From NCBI RefSeq assembly GCF_016134045.1, contig NZ_CP065915.1:248001-312000 (forward strand): a stretch of 64,000 nt of DNA, given 5' to 3'. The position numbers and the translations under genes are program-made. This DNA is from Pelagovum pacificum (GTDB lineage: Bacteria; Pseudomonadota; Alphaproteobacteria; Rhodobacterales; Rhodobacteraceae). The notes below the pieces were generated by a model, which saw nothing but the letters and a program-made list of their open reading frames with translations, had not been told where the DNA came from and did no database searches. Below are positions 26,184 to 36,160 of the stretch, piece by piece (within the stretch, counting starts at the first letter, position 1; every line of letters starts with the position of its first letter).

Positions 26184-26765
26184 TTATTCGCCCTCGGCCA
26201 TTTCTTCTTCGTGCTGGCTGCGGGCCGGGCGATCTTCGCGCGGCGGACGGCCCACGACTTCGCGCAGTTCGTCAAGCTCGATGAAGTTGTCGGCCTGGCG
26301 GCGGAGTTCGTCGGCGATCATCGGCGGCTGGCTGCGGATGGTGGAGCAGACCGAGACGCGAACGCCTTTGCGCTGAAGGGCCTCGACAAGCGGACGGAAA
26401 TCGCCGTCGCCGGAGAAGAGCACGATGTGATCGACGTGAGCGGCGATCTCCATGGCATCGACGGTCAGTTCGATGTCCATGTTGCCTTTGACCTTACGGC
26501 GGCCCTGGCTGTCGGTGTATTCCTTGGCCGGCTTCGTGACCATCGTGAAGCCGTTGTAATGCAGCCAGTCCACGAGAGGCCGGATCGGAGAGTAATCGTC
26601 ATTCTCCAGCAGTGCGGTGTAATAAAATGCGCGCAACAGCTTGCCCCGGCGCATGAACTCCTGCCTGAGGAGCTTGTAATCGATGTCGAAGCCGAGCGCC
26701 TTGGCGGCCGCATAAAGGTTCGATCCATCGATGAAGAGCGCAAGCCGCTCGTCCCGATAAAACAT
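26184..26765 (-). CDS. NYN-domain (LabA/DUF88) putative RNase
   Basis: 193 residues from ATG 26763-26765. PIN-like nuclease fold: LALFIDGSNLY with Asp13, KGNMDIELTVDAM with the conserved Asp, and LFSGDGDFRPLVEAL. A C-terminal acidic tail (HEEEMAEGE) follows the domain. NYN proteins are thought to process RNA, but the target here is unknown. Divergent from folK across about 100 bases holding both promoters. Confidence 0.92.
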   Translation of the reverse strand: MFYRDERLALFIDGSNLYAAAKALGFDIDYKLLRQEFMRRGKLLRAFYYTALLENDDYSPIRPLVDWLHYNGFTMVTKPAKEYTDSQGRRKVKGNMDIELTVDAMEIAAHVDHIVLFSGDGDFRPLVEALQRKGVRVSVCSTIRSQPPMIADELRRQADNFIELDELREVVGRPPREDRPARSQHEEEMAEGE

Positions 26766-26864
26766 CAAGTTGTCCTTCTACGTGACTGTTTCCGCCGTTG
26801 AAGTCCGTGAGTGTGAGTGAAAAATGGCCGGCGGAGCACTGTGTATATGTAAATCTTCAGTAAC

Positions 26865-27458
26865 ATGGATCAACCCGGAATGGCAGATGGCACAATTCGT
26901 ACGGCGTTGATTGCCGCAGGGTCGAACGCAACGTCAGAAGGCCGCGTGTCACGTGATCTGGTTACGGAAGCCTTTCGGTCGATCGAATTGATCGCAATTG
27001 GAGCCGTCGAATTGAGCCGGCTATACCAGACGCCGGCATTTCCGGCCGGTTCGGGTCCCGACTTCGTGAACGCAGCGTGTGCGATCCGCACACATTCCGG
27101 GCCGGAAGAGCTGCTCGCCGCCCTGCACGCCATTGAAACCGAGGCGGGGCGCACACGGCAGGTGCGCTGGGGACAGCGGACGCTGGACCTCGATCTCATC
27201 GCGATGGACGGTCTGGTCCTGCCTGATGCGGAGAAGCTCAAGGGGTGGATCAATCTCCCGCTGGAGTTGCAGCTGAAGTCTGCTCCGGAAGAGCTGCTCC
27301 TGCCGCATCCCCGGCTTCAGGACCGAAGTTTCGTTCTTGTCCCGCTGGCCGATGTCGCGCCCGATTGGCGTCACCCGATTCTCGGTCGGACGGTCTCGGA
27401 GATGCTGGCCGCGCGTCCGTCCGGTGAGCGGGACGAGGTGATCGTCCTCGACCCCTGA
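26865..27458 (+). CDS. folK: 2-amino-4-hydroxy-6-hydroxymethyldihydropteridine pyrophosphokinase
   Basis: 197 residues from ATG 26865, or 192 from ATG 26880. Folate biosynthesis: transfers pyrophosphate from ATP to the hydroxymethylpterin. HPPK motifs: [24 protein letters not shown] and the signature [13 protein letters not shown], then [13 protein letters not shown]. Neither start has a strong ribosome site. A promoter for rpoZ follows, so the next genes form their own unit. Confidence 0.94.
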   Translation: MDQPGMADGTIRTALIAAGSNATSEGRVSRDLVTEAFRSIELIAIGAVELSRLYQTPAFPAGSGPDFVNAACAIRTHSGPEELLAALHAIETEAGRTRQVRWGQRTLDLDLIAMDGLVLPDAEKLKGWINLPLELQLKSAPEELLLPHPRLQDRSFVLVPLADVAPDWRHPILGRTVSEMLAARPSGERDEVIVLDP

Positions 27459-27499
27459 AAATTCAGCGTAATACAGGGCCGGAACGTGGTTCGACCGCC

Positions 27500-27528
27500 T
27501 TGTCAATGCCTTTGATCGGTAGTAGAGA
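27500..27528 (+). promoter_or_regulatory. Putative sigma-70-type promoter of rpoZ
   Basis: TTGTCA (27500-27505), a 17-base spacer and TAGAGA (27523-27528), 44 bases before the rpoZ start. Spacing is ideal and the boxes are reasonable for an alphaproteobacterial housekeeping promoter. Confidence 0.5.
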
Positions 27529-27571
27529 GCCTTTTCCGACGATCCCCAGGACCGAGAGTGGAGGCCCCCGC

Positions 27572-27931
27572 ATGGCCCGCGTTACCGTTGAAGATTGTGT
27601 CGACAAGGTTCCGAACCGTTTCGAGCTCGTGATGCTCGCCGCCCATCGTGCGCGCGAGATCAGCTCCGGCGGACCGCTCACCGTCGACCGTGACAACGAC
27701 AAGAACCCGGTCGTTGCGCTTCGCGAAATCGCCGAGGAAACGCAGCAGTCCGACGACCTGCGCGAACGGATGATCGAAGCCAACCAGACCCAGATCGAGG
27801 TCGACGAGCCCGAGGACGACGCCATGGCGCTACTCATGGGCGCGTCCGAGCCTGCCGACAAGCCTGCCGACGACGACATGTCCGAGGAGAAGCTCCTCCG
27901 GGCACTGATGGAGGCGCAGGGGCAGCGGTAA
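27572..27931 (+). CDS. rpoZ: DNA-directed RNA polymerase subunit omega
   Basis: 119 residues from ATG 27572 after [34 protein letters not shown] is classic omega, with [12 protein letters not shown]. The acidic C-terminal extension ([11 protein letters not shown]... [18 protein letters not shown]) is usual in this group. Omega assists polymerase assembly and forms part of a ppGpp site in proteobacteria, fitting the rel gene 19 bases downstream. Confidence 0.97.
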   Translation: MARVTVEDCVDKVPNRFELVMLAAHRAREISSGGPLTVDRDNDKNPVVALREIAEETQQSDDLRERMIEANQTQIEVDEPEDDAMALLMGASEPADKPADDDMSEEKLLRALMEAQGQR

Positions 27932-27950
27932 TCCGCACCCGGCGGACGGG

Positions 27951-30089
27951 ATGACGACAGACTGCGACCTCATCGCGCTCGTCCGCTCCTACAACCCGCA
28001 CAGCGATGCCGACCTTCTGCGCCGGGCCTACGCGTTCGGGCAGGAGATGCACGATGGCCAGTTCCGGCAATCGGGCGAGCCCTATTTCACGCACCCGCTC
28101 GCCGTCGCGCTGATCCTCGCGGAACAGCAGATGGACGATGCCTCGATCGTCACGGCGCTGTTGCACGACACGATCGAGGACACCCGCGCCAGCTACAAGA
28201 TCGTCCGTGACCAGTTCGGACAGGAGATCGCCGACCTCGTCGACGGCGTGACCAAGCTGACGAACCTGCAGCTTTCCTCGACCGAGACGAAGCAGGCCGA
28301 GAATTTTCGCAAGCTCTTCATGGCCACCAGCCGCGATCTGCGGGTGACGCTGGTCAAACTCGCCGACCGTCTGCACAACATGCGCACGATCCGGTCGATG
28401 CGTCATGAAAAGCAGGTCCAGAAGGCGCGGGAGACGATGGACATCTTCGCTCCGCTGGCCGGCCGCATGGGCATGCAGTGGATGCGTGACGAGCTCGAGG
28501 ACCTAGCCTTCCGGGTCCTGAACCCCGAGGCCCGCAACTCCATCATCCGCCGCTTCATCATGCTTCAGCGGGAAACCGGCGACGTGGTTCAGAAGATCAC
28601 CGCCGACATGCGCCTCGAGATGGAGAAGGCCGGTATCAGGGCCGAGGTGTCGGGCCGGGCGAAGAAGCCCTATTCGATCTGGCGCAAGATGCAGGAGAAG
28701 GATCAGGGCTTCTCGCGCCTGTCCGACATCTACGGTTTCCGGATCATCACCGGGACGGAGGCGGACTGCTACCGTACGCTGGGCGCGATCCACCAGCGCT
28801 GGCGCGCCGTGCCGGGTCGCTTCAAGGACTACATCAGCCAGCCGAAAAGCAACGGTTACCGCTCGATCCACACGACGGTCTCTGGCCGGGACGGCAAACG
28901 GGTCGAGGTCCAGATCCGCACGCAGGAGATGCACGAGGTCGCTGAAGCCGGGGTTGCCGCGCACTGGTCCTATCGCGAGGGCGTGCGCGTCGAGAACCGC
29001 TTCGCCGTCGACCCCGCCCGCTGGATCGCCGCCCTGACGGAGCGTCTGGACGAAGGGCAGGACCACGACGAGTTCCTCGATATGGTGAAGCTCGAGATGT
29101 ACACCGACCAGGTGTTCTGCTTCACGCCGAAGGGGGATGTCATCAAGCTGCCGCGCGGCGCGACGCCGATCGACTTCGCCTATGCCGTGCACACCAAGGT
29201 CGGACACGCCTGCGTCGGCGCAAAGGTGGACGGGATGCGCGTGCCGCTCTGGACCCGTTTGAAGAACGGCCAGTCGGTGGAGATCATCACCGCCGACGGT
29301 CAGTCGCCGCAGGCGACCTGGATCGACATCGCTGTCACCGGTCGGGCCAAGACCGCGATCCGCCGGTCGCTGCGGGAAGAGGACCGCGAACGCTTCATCA
29401 AGCTCGGTGCCGAGCTCGCCCGGGTCGCATTCGAGAACGTCGGCAAGAAGGCGACCGACAAGGCGCTGCGCACCGCGGCGCGGGCGCTCGCGCTCGACGG
29501 GGCCGAGGACCTGCTGGAGAAGCTGGGCTCTGCCGAGGTGTCGGGCCGGGAGGCCGTGCGCGCGATCTATCCCGACCTCGCCGAAAAGCCCGGCGACGAG
29601 GTCGACCAGAAGCGCGCGGTCGTCGGCCTCGCCCCCGGGCGGCGCCACCTGCGCGCGCCATGCTGCCAGCCGGTGCCGGGTGAGCGGATCGTCGGGATCA
29701 CGTTCCGCGGCAAGGGGGTTGTGCTCCACGCCATCGATTGTGAAGTGCTGGCACAGTTCGAGGATCAGGGCGACCGGTGGGTGGACCTGCAATGGCAGGA
29801 AGGCACGCACCCGGCGGTGAACACCGTCACGCTCGACGTCTCGATCAGCAACGACACGGGGATGCTGGGACGAATTTGCACGTTGATCGGAGAGCAGTCG
29901 GCGAATATCTCCGACCTAAGGTTCATTGATCGGAAACCGGATTACTACAGGCTGCTGATCGACGTCGACCTGCGCGATGCGGAGCATCTCCACAGGGTGA
30001 TGACGGCGCTCGAGGCGGACAGCAACGTCGCCTCCATCAGCCGCCATCGGGACCCGGCGCGGGCGACGTTCGTGGCATTCGAAGGCTGA
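27951..30089 (+). CDS. rel: Bifunctional (p)ppGpp synthetase/hydrolase
   Basis: 712 residues. The HD hydrolase domain is intact (His48, His72-Asp73, Glu76-Asp77, RLHNMRT), as is the synthetase domain (YGFRIIT, KSNGYRSIHTTV), followed by TGS (FTPKGDVIKLPRGATPIDFAY) and a C-terminal ACT domain (LDVSISNDTGMLGRICTLI). So it can both make and degrade the stringent alarmone, as usual for the single Rel of alphaproteobacteria. Coupled to rpoZ. Confidence 0.97.
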   Translation: MTTDCDLIALVRSYNPHSDADLLRRAYAFGQEMHDGQFRQSGEPYFTHPLAVALILAEQQMDDASIVTALLHDTIEDTRASYKIVRDQFGQEIADLVDGVTKLTNLQLSSTETKQAENFRKLFMATSRDLRVTLVKLADRLHNMRTIRSMRHEKQVQKARETMDIFAPLAGRMGMQWMRDELEDLAFRVLNPEARNSIIRRFIMLQRETGDVVQKITADMRLEMEKAGIRAEVSGRAKKPYSIWRKMQEKDQGFSRLSDIYGFRIITGTEADCYRTLGAIHQRWRAVPGRFKDYISQPKSNGYRSIHTTVSGRDGKRVEVQIRTQEMHEVAEAGVAAHWSYREGVRVENRFAVDPARWIAALTERLDEGQDHDEFLDMVKLEMYTDQVFCFTPKGDVIKLPRGATPIDFAYAVHTKVGHACVGAKVDGMRVPLWTRLKNGQSVEIITADGQSPQATWIDIAVTGRAKTAIRRSLREEDRERFIKLGAELARVAFENVGKKATDKALRTAARALALDGAEDLLEKLGSAEVSGREAVRAIYPDLAEKPGDEVDQKRAVVGLAPGRRHLRAPCCQPVPGERIVGITFRGKGVVLHAIDCEVLAQFEDQGDRWVDLQWQEGTHPAVNTVTLDVSISNDTGMLGRICTLIGEQSANISDLRFIDRKPDYYRLLIDVDLRDAEHLHRVMTALEADSNVASISRHRDPARATFVAFEG

Positions 30090-30110
30090 CCGCCGGCAAG
30101 GGGAACGGGT

Positions 30111-30737
30111 TTGGTATTCAAGCGCAGGGACAGGCGGCCGATCTGGCGGATCGCGCTCGAGTTCCTCTGGCCCCGCGGTGGCTGGGGGCGCGCGGCTCGA
30201 TACGTGCGTCACCGCGTCCGGCGGCTGCCCGACACGCCCGAGAAGATCGCCCGCGGCATCTGGGCCGGGGTCTTCACAACCTTCACGCCGTTCTACGGGC
30301 TGCATTTCATCGTCTCGGCGGCGCTTGCCAAGGCGATGCGCGGCAACATCGTCGCGGCCCTGCTGGCGACGTTCTTCGGCAACCCGCTGACCTATGTGCC
30401 GATCGGGATCATCTCGCTTCGGGTCGGGCACTGGATCCTCGGCTCGCAACCGCCGTGGGGGATGGAGCACAGCCTCTTGCGGATGTTCTCGGGCGCGGGC
30501 AACGACCTCTGGCGCAACTTCATGACGCTGTTCAACGGGTCGACGCCGGACTGGTACCGGCTGTCGATCTTCTACCACGAGGTTTTCCTGCCCTACTTGG
30601 TCGGGGGCATCCTTCCCGGCATCATCGTGGCCTCCGTCGGCTACTACCTGACGCTGCCGGTGATCCGCGCCTACCAGAACCGCCGGCGCAAGATGCTGCG
30701 GGCCAAGCTCGACAAGCTGAAGACCACCGGGGGCTGA
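30111..30737 (+). CDS. DUF2062 membrane protein
   Basis: 208 residues starting at TTG 30111, with AAGGGGAA upstream. Family motifs: [25 protein letters not shown], then [15 protein letters not shown] and a late membrane helix pair. Inner-membrane protein of unknown function that regularly sits between rel and pdxJ in this lineage. Confidence 0.9.
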   Translation: MVFKRRDRRPIWRIALEFLWPRGGWGRAARYVRHRVRRLPDTPEKIARGIWAGVFTTFTPFYGLHFIVSAALAKAMRGNIVAALLATFFGNPLTYVPIGIISLRVGHWILGSQPPWGMEHSLLRMFSGAGNDLWRNFMTLFNGSTPDWYRLSIFYHEVFLPYLVGGILPGIIVASVGYYLTLPVIRAYQNRRRKMLRAKLDKLKTTGG

Positions 30738-30792
30738 CATTGCATTCGCGTGGCGCGCCGCTATCGTCCGCGCCGAACCGGGGAGAACGGCC

Positions 30793-31533
30793 ATGGAAAA
30801 GCTGAGACTTGGCGTCAACATCGATCACGTCGCGACGGTGCGCAACGCGCGCGGCACGGCATGGCCCGACCCGGTGCGCGCGGCGAAACTGGCAGAGCAG
30901 GCCGGCGCCGACGGTATCACCGCGCACCTTCGCGAAGATCGCCGCCACATCTCCGACGCCGATATCGAAGCGCTCGCCACCGGCCTGACGGTGCCACTCA
31001 ACTTCGAGATGGCCGCGACCGAGGAGATGCAGGCGATCGCGCTGCGCCACAAGCCGCACGCCGTCTGCCTCGTTCCCGAAAAGCGGGAGGAGCGGACGAC
31101 CGAAGGCGGCCTCGAAGTCGCGCGCGAGGAGAATCGCCTCGCCCATTTCATCGCCCCGCTGCGCGACGCCGGCTGCAGGGTGTCGATCTTCATCGCCGCC
31201 GACACGGCCCAGATCGAGGCCGCGCACCGGATCGGCGCTGCCGTGGTGGAACTGCACACAGGTGCCTATTGCGACCATCATGCCGAAGGCGACATGGCCG
31301 CCCGCGACGCCGAGCTCGCCCGCCTGACCGAGATGGCGACCTTCGCCCATTCGCTCGGGCTCGAGGTGCACGCCGGTCATGGCCTGACGTACGACACGGT
31401 CGGTCCGATCGCTGCGCTGCCCGAGATTCGCGAGCTCAACATCGGCCACTTCCTGATCGGCGAGGCGATCTTCCGCGGGCTCGAAGGCTCGATCGCCGAG
31501 ATGCGCCGGGCGATGGATGAAGCGCGGACCTGA
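30793..31533 (+). CDS. pdxJ: Pyridoxine 5'-phosphate synthase
   Basis: 246 residues from ATG 30793 after GGGGAGAA. TIM-barrel enzyme condensing 1-deoxyxylulose 5-phosphate with 3-amino-1-hydroxyacetone 1-phosphate. Motifs: [56 protein letters not shown] and [12 protein letters not shown]. Followed by a dispersed repeat. Confidence 0.97.
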   Translation: MEKLRLGVNIDHVATVRNARGTAWPDPVRAAKLAEQAGADGITAHLREDRRHISDADIEALATGLTVPLNFEMAATEEMQAIALRHKPHAVCLVPEKREERTTEGGLEVAREENRLAHFIAPLRDAGCRVSIFIAADTAQIEAAHRIGAAVVELHTGAYCDHHAEGDMAARDAELARLTEMATFAHSLGLEVHAGHGLTYDTVGPIAALPEIRELNIGHFLIGEAIFRGLEGSIAEMRRAMDEART

Positions 31534-31545
31534 CACCTCTTCGGG

Positions 31546-31646
31546 CTGCAAATATTCCGGGGGAGGCGCCGCAGGCGACGGGGGCAGTGCCCCCTCCCGC
31601 CCGCCCGGCAGGACGGGCTCGCAGAGCGCGCCGAAGGCGCACCGCG
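31546..31646 (-). repeat. Dispersed repeat of about 110 bp, copy 2 (inverted relative to copy 1)
   Basis: Reverse complement of this stretch aligns with 22484-22596: it shares the GGTGCGCCT/GGTGCGCTT start, the GAGCCC..CCTG.CGG.CGGGCGG block, the GGGGGCA/CTGCCCCC hairpin and the AATATTTG end. It directly follows pdxJ and may terminate it. The rest of the 180-base gap contains only the leader of the next gene. Confidence 0.75.
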
Positions 31647-31713
31647 AGGTCGCGCGCCCTTGCGGTGGCCGCGGCCTTGCGCTTTCACTGACCGCGCCAA
31701 GGGAGGACACGAG

Positions 31714-32157
31714 ATGATGAAAGCCTGCGCCGCGATGCTCTGCCTGTTGCCCGCTCTCGCGACCGCCGAGCCACTGGTCCGCGACTGCGACAGCTACATC
31801 GCCAACGCTCGCAACCTTTCCCGCCCGTTCGACCAGGCGACGCGCGAGTTCGCGAACGGCGAAGTCGCCATATTGTCGCTTCTGCTGGATGAGCCGGCCT
31901 GCTGCGGCGCGCACCTGATGGTGACCTACCCGGACCCCTACGAGGGGTTCGCCCAGTGCCGGCTCGTCACGACCGCCGACGAGATGGGCTACGCGTCCTT
32001 CGACCTCGTGTCGGCGCAGGCGGCCTACGACCCGGCGACCGGCCTCGTCCTGTCGCTGCCCGCACGGCAGTTCGACGGCTCCGACTTCGCGCCGCTCACG
32101 GTCGAGGTCACCGTGAACCGCGCGGTGGGCGAGGTCTACGCGACCGAGCGGCGATGA
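31714..32157 (+). CDS. Secreted hypothetical protein
   Basis: 147 residues from ATG 31714 after GGGAGGAC. Signal peptide [18 protein letters not shown], then a small beta-rich domain with an even number of cysteines (CDSYI, ACCGAH, QCRLV). I do not recognise the family. The last bases overlap acpS (ATGA), so it belongs to this operon despite its different role. Confidence 0.75.
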   Translation: MMKACAAMLCLLPALATAEPLVRDCDSYIANARNLSRPFDQATREFANGEVAILSLLLDEPACCGAHLMVTYPDPYEGFAQCRLVTTADEMGYASFDLVSAQAAYDPATGLVLSLPARQFDGSDFAPLTVEVTVNRAVGEVYATERR

Positions 32158-32561
32158 TCCTCGGCATCGGCACCGACCTCTGCAATATCGAGCGGATCGA
32201 GCGCACGCTCGCCCGGTTCGGCGACCGCTTCCGCCACCGTGTCTTCACCGAGATCGAGCAGGCGAAGGCGGAACGCCGGGCCGACACCCCCGGCACCTAC
32301 GCCAAGCGCTGGGCCGCGAAGGAGGCCTGCTCCAAGGCGCTCGGCACCGGGCTGCGGATGGGCATCGCGTGGAAGGACATGGCGGTCAGCAACCTGCGCA
32401 CGGGCCAGCCTGTGATGCACGTGACGGGCTGGGCGAAGGAGCGTCTGGACGAGATGACCCCGGAGGGTCACGAGGCGATCATCCACGTCACGCTCACCGA
32501 CGATCACCCGTGGGCGCAGGCCTTCGTGGTGATCGAGGCGCGGCCGTTGCCGGGAACGTGA
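32154..32561 (+). CDS. acpS: Holo-[acyl-carrier-protein] synthase
   Basis: 135 residues from ATG 32154. Transfers 4'-phosphopantetheine from CoA to ACP. Motifs: [16 protein letters not shown] with the metal Asp, and [15 protein letters not shown] with the second metal Glu. Overlaps the preceding gene by 4 bases and is followed, after 148 bases, by lepB. Confidence 0.96.
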   Translation: MILGIGTDLCNIERIERTLARFGDRFRHRVFTEIEQAKAERRADTPGTYAKRWAAKEACSKALGTGLRMGIAWKDMAVSNLRTGQPVMHVTGWAKERLDEMTPEGHEAIIHVTLTDDHPWAQAFVVIEARPLPGT

Positions 32562-32709
32562 CCGCCCCGGGCCTGTGTCCTGTGACGTGGCAGGCAAGGC
32601 GCATCGGGCCCCAACCGGAACACATTGAAGCAGTTGGACAACGGGCAACTTGACTCGCCCCGAACCGCCACGCATGTAGCCGGCATTCAGGAGAGAGGAC
32701 ACGAGCAGC

Positions 32710-33570
32710 ATGGCCGAAAAGGACGGGGTCCTCCAGGGCATCTGGGAGACCATAAAGACGATCGTCTATGCGCTGCTCATCGCAGGGCTGTTCCGCACGC
32801 TCCTGTTCCAGCCGTTCTGGATTCCGTCGGGCTCGATGAAGGATACGTTGCTGATCGGCGACTTCCTCTTCGTCAACAAGATGGCCTATGGCTATTCGTA
32901 CGCCTCCTGTCCCTCGATCCGCATTCCGGCGCTTGGCGTGGATATCGGCGCGGACGATTTCTGCGGCGTCTTCCAGGGCGACCGCAGCAGTCCGGACTAT
33001 GAAGGCGGCGATCGGTTCCTGGGCGGCCAACCCGATCGGGGCGATGTCGTGGTCTTCCGCCATCCGGTCACGGGTCGCGATTTCATCAAGCGCCTGATCG
33101 GCCTGCCCGGCGACCGCATCCAGATGAAGGAGGGGCACCTCTTCATCAATGACGAGCCCACCCAGGTTGTCGATGCCGGCATCTTCGAGGAAGTCTTCGC
33201 CCCGCAAGGGCCGCAGGGCCTGCGGCCACGCTGCTCCAACGGAGCGGTCGGACTTGGCGCGGTCTGCGAGAAGCGGCTCTCGATCGAGACGCTGCCGAAC
33301 GGTGTCGAGCATCACATTCTCAACATTGGCACGCAAACTTTCGACGATACGGGTGTCTATACCGTCCCGGAAGGGTATTACTTCTTCATGGGAGACAACC
33401 GCGACAACTCGCGTGACAGCCGTGAAAGCCAGGCCTCCGGGGGCGTCGGTTTCGTGCCTTACGAAGATATCGTGGGCCGCGCCGACCGGGTCATGTTCTC
33501 GTCCGCCGGACGCTCGATGCTCTATTTCTGGACCTGGCGGGCAGACAGGTTCTTCAAGAAAATCGAATGA
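32710..33570 (+). CDS. lepB: Signal peptidase I
   Basis: 286 residues. One N-terminal membrane helix, then the S26 Ser/Lys dyad: Ser42 in PSGSM and Lys127 in FIKRLIGLPGD, with GDNRDNSRDSR as box E. Cleaves Sec and Tat signal peptides at the inner membrane. The insert between boxes B and D (residues 60-110) is longer than in Gram-positive enzymes but usual here. Overlaps a dead paralogue by 4 bases. Confidence 0.96.
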   Translation: MAEKDGVLQGIWETIKTIVYALLIAGLFRTLLFQPFWIPSGSMKDTLLIGDFLFVNKMAYGYSYASCPSIRIPALGVDIGADDFCGVFQGDRSSPDYEGGDRFLGGQPDRGDVVVFRHPVTGRDFIKRLIGLPGDRIQMKEGHLFINDEPTQVVDAGIFEEVFAPQGPQGLRPRCSNGAVGLGAVCEKRLSIETLPNGVEHHILNIGTQTFDDTGVYTVPEGYYFFMGDNRDNSRDSRESQASGGVGFVPYEDIVGRADRVMFSSAGRSMLYFWTWRADRFFKKIE

Positions 33571-34514
33571 TCCTGACTCGGGCCCTTCGCGACTTCTTTA
33601 TCGGGGGTTTCGACTGGAACGGGGTGTCGGGCCGCTGGACGGTGCTGGTCGGCATGGCGACCGCAGGCCTCATCATCCTGCTGGGGGCCCCGCTGTCGGG
33701 TCTGACAAATGGTGCCCTCTCGCCGATCCAGGTGATCTTCGTGCTGTTCGCGCCGTTCTGCGTGCAGGCCTATGGCACGATGGTGCGCCGCCTGCATGAC
33801 GCCGGCCGCAGCGGGGTCTGGGTCGTGCTGTTCGGCTTGCCCTATGGGCTCATCCTGCTGCCGCTCGCGCTGCTGGCCCTGCCGCGCAAGCCGGACGCGC
33901 CGCAACGGCGCAAGCCGACGCTGCTGCGCCGGATCGGCTTCGCCGCCGCCTGCGTGCTGGCGCTGACCTACGCCTCGCGGGCGTTCTGGACCGGGCACCT
34001 CATCATCAACGAAGCGATGGCGCCGACGCTGCAGGTCGGCGACTACGTCGGCGCGACGACGCTGTTCGGCCATCCCCGGCGCGGCGACATCGTGATCTAC
34101 TCGCTCGACGCGCCCGGCGATCCGCTGCAGATCATGCGGGTCGTCGCGCTCGAAGGGGAAGAGGTCTCCATCGGCCCCGACGGCCTGTCGATCGACGGCG
34201 TGCCGGTGGAAAACAGCGACTCGCAAGAGACGCTGCCCGGCGGGCTGACCCACCTCGTCGTGCCGGCCACCGCGACGGCGGAGGAGGTGCAATCCACCGA
34301 AGTGCCGCAGGATCATATCTTCGTGCTGGTCGACAACCGCACGCTGGAGGACACGCTGAGCAATCCCGGCACGATGGAGGCCCGTCTCGTCCCGCTGGAG
34401 CGGACCCGCTCGCGTGTCTTGAGGATCATCGCCTCTTCGGAAAGCTGGCAGGCCGGCATTCTGCGCTGGGGCCGTGACATGCGATGGGACCGGGTCTGGA
34501 GCCGGCCGATATGA
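33567..34514 (+). CDS. DUF805-like membrane domain fused to a catalytically dead S26 signal-peptidase domain
   Basis: 315 residues. Residues 1-105 have three membrane helices and the DUF805 hallmark [14 protein letters not shown]; a fourth helix (about 122-140) leads into an S26-like beta domain. By position, [14 protein letters not shown] (147-160) replaces PSGSM, so the Ser nucleophile is Ala150, and [11 protein letters not shown] (188-198) replaces IKRLIGLPGD, so the Lys base is Met190. Box E is also degraded (VDNRTLED). It cannot act as a Ser/Lys peptidase. Overlaps lepB and rnc by 4 bases each. It may bind preproteins or modulate LepB; this is inference. Confidence 0.85.
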   Translation: MILTRALRDFFIGGFDWNGVSGRWTVLVGMATAGLIILLGAPLSGLTNGALSPIQVIFVLFAPFCVQAYGTMVRRLHDAGRSGVWVVLFGLPYGLILLPLALLALPRKPDAPQRRKPTLLRRIGFAAACVLALTYASRAFWTGHLIINEAMAPTLQVGDYVGATTLFGHPRRGDIVIYSLDAPGDPLQIMRVVALEGEEVSIGPDGLSIDGVPVENSDSQETLPGGLTHLVVPATATAEEVQSTEVPQDHIFVLVDNRTLEDTLSNPGTMEARLVPLERTRSRVLRIIASSESWQAGILRWGRDMRWDRVWSRPI

Positions 34515-35194
34515 AGGTTTCCGCCGACGTCGCCGCTTTCTGCGACCGGCTGGGCTATCGGTTCTCCGACCCTGCGCCGCTGTTGCAGGCTCTGACCCAT
34601 CCGTCCTTCGGCAGCCCCGGACGGGGCGACAACCAGCGGCTGGAATTCCTCGGCGATCGGGTGCTCGGCCTCGTGATGGCCGAAGCGCTGTTCAAGGCCG
34701 ACCCGACCGCCAAGGAAGGTCTTCTGGCGCCCCGCTACAACGCGCTGGTCCGGAAAGAGACCTGTGCCGAAGTCGCGCGCGAGATCGACATAGGCGCGGT
34801 GCTCAAGCTCGGCCGCTCTGAGATGATGTCCGGCGGTCGGCGCAAGGATGCGCTGCTTGCCGACGCGATGGAGGCGGTGATCGCCGCCGTCTATATCGAT
34901 GCCGGGTTCGACGCCGCGCGGGACCTGATCCTGCGCCTATGGGGCCGCCGCGTGGCCGAAGTGGAAGCCGACGCCCGCGACGCCAAGACCGCCCTGCAGG
35001 AGATCGCGCAGGCCAAGGGCGAGCCACCGCCCGCCTATGTCGAGGTCGCGCGCACCGGTCCCGACCATCAGCCGCAGTTCACCATCGAAGTGCAGCTCGC
35101 CTCGGGGCCGAAGGCCACCGCCACGGCGGGCAGCAAGCGACAGGCCGAACAGGCCGCCGCCCGCGACCTGCTGACGCGGCTCGAACGGGGATGA
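34511..35194 (+). CDS. rnc: Ribonuclease III
   Basis: 227 residues from ATG 34511 (ATGA overlap with the preceding gene). Signature [13 protein letters not shown] with the catalytic Glu/Asp, [16 protein letters not shown] with the second metal set, then a C-terminal double-stranded RNA-binding domain ([11 protein letters not shown]..., [15 protein letters not shown]). Processes rRNA and structured mRNA. An in-frame ATG at 34484 is less likely. Confidence 0.97.
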   Translation: MKVSADVAAFCDRLGYRFSDPAPLLQALTHPSFGSPGRGDNQRLEFLGDRVLGLVMAEALFKADPTAKEGLLAPRYNALVRKETCAEVAREIDIGAVLKLGRSEMMSGGRRKDALLADAMEAVIAAVYIDAGFDAARDLILRLWGRRVAEVEADARDAKTALQEIAQAKGEPPPAYVEVARTGPDHQPQFTIEVQLASGPKATATAGSKRQAEQAAARDLLTRLERG

Positions 35195-36090
35195 CCGCTA
35201 ACGCCTCGCGCCGCCCGCGCGCCGCGCTTTCACCCAACCTCGTCGGCAGCGGCTTCATGGTGCTGGCCATGATGGGCTTCGCGGTCGAGGACGCATTCTT
35301 CAAGGCCGCGAGCGCGAGCGCCTCTCCCGGGCTGCTGACGGTGATCTTCGGGGTGCTCGGCACCGTGGCGTTCGCCGTGCTGTCGTGGCGTGCCGGCCAG
35401 TCGCCGGTGACGCCGCAAATGCTGAAACCGCGACTTCTGATCCGGTCGGCGTTCGAGATCGTCGGACGGCTGTTCTTTGCGCTCGCGCTCGCCTTCACGC
35501 CGCTCTCCACCACCTCGGCGATCCTGCAGGCGACGCCGCTGGTCGTCACGCTCGGCGCGGCGGTCCTGCTGGGCGAACACGTCGGGCCGCGCCGGTGGGT
35601 GGCGATCCTCCTCGGGTTCTGTGGTGTGCTGCTGATCCTGCGCCCGACCCCGGCGGGGTTCGAAGTCTCCGCGCTGCTGGCAGTCATGGGCATGATCGGT
35701 TTCGCCGGTCGCGACCTCGCCACCCGTGCGAGCCCGCCGGAGGTCTCGGGCAACCAGCTCGGCGTACTCGGCTTCCTCGTCGTAACGGCGGCGGGCCTCG
35801 TGATCCTCGCGACGGAGGGCGGGGCACCGACGATCGATCTCCCCGCCGCGCTGCGCATCTGCGGTACGGCGACGGCGGGCGTGCTGGCCTACGCGGCGCT
35901 GACGCGGGCAATGCGGACCGGCGAGATATCGGTCGTTGCGCCATTTCGCTACAGCCGTCTGCTGATCGCGCTGCTGTTTGCTTACGTCCTGTTCGGCGAA
36001 CGGCCCGACGCGCTGACGCTGGCGGGTGCGGGGCTGATCGTGGGAAGCGGGCTCTATACGCTCTGGCGGAGTCACCGCGCGGGACGTTGA
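35191..36090 (+). CDS. EamA/DMT-family transporter
   Basis: 299 residues, ten hydrophobic helices in two EamA repeats, with [22 protein letters not shown] ending the first half and [21 protein letters not shown] in the second. Exporter or importer of small metabolites, substrate unknown. Overlaps rnc by 4 bases. An accessory gene placed between rnc and era. Confidence 0.93.
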   Translation: MTANASRRPRAALSPNLVGSGFMVLAMMGFAVEDAFFKAASASASPGLLTVIFGVLGTVAFAVLSWRAGQSPVTPQMLKPRLLIRSAFEIVGRLFFALALAFTPLSTTSAILQATPLVVTLGAAVLLGEHVGPRRWVAILLGFCGVLLILRPTPAGFEVSALLAVMGMIGFAGRDLATRASPPEVSGNQLGVLGFLVVTAAGLVILATEGGAPTIDLPAALRICGTATAGVLAYAALTRAMRTGEISVVAPFRYSRLLIALLFAYVLFGERPDALTLAGAGLIVGSGLYTLWRSHRAGR

Positions 36091-36160
36091 GCGGGCTTGC
36101 CCTCTGGCGCGGGTCGCGGGCATCCTGTAAGGGGCGGCCTTCCGCTGTCGAGAGTGCACC

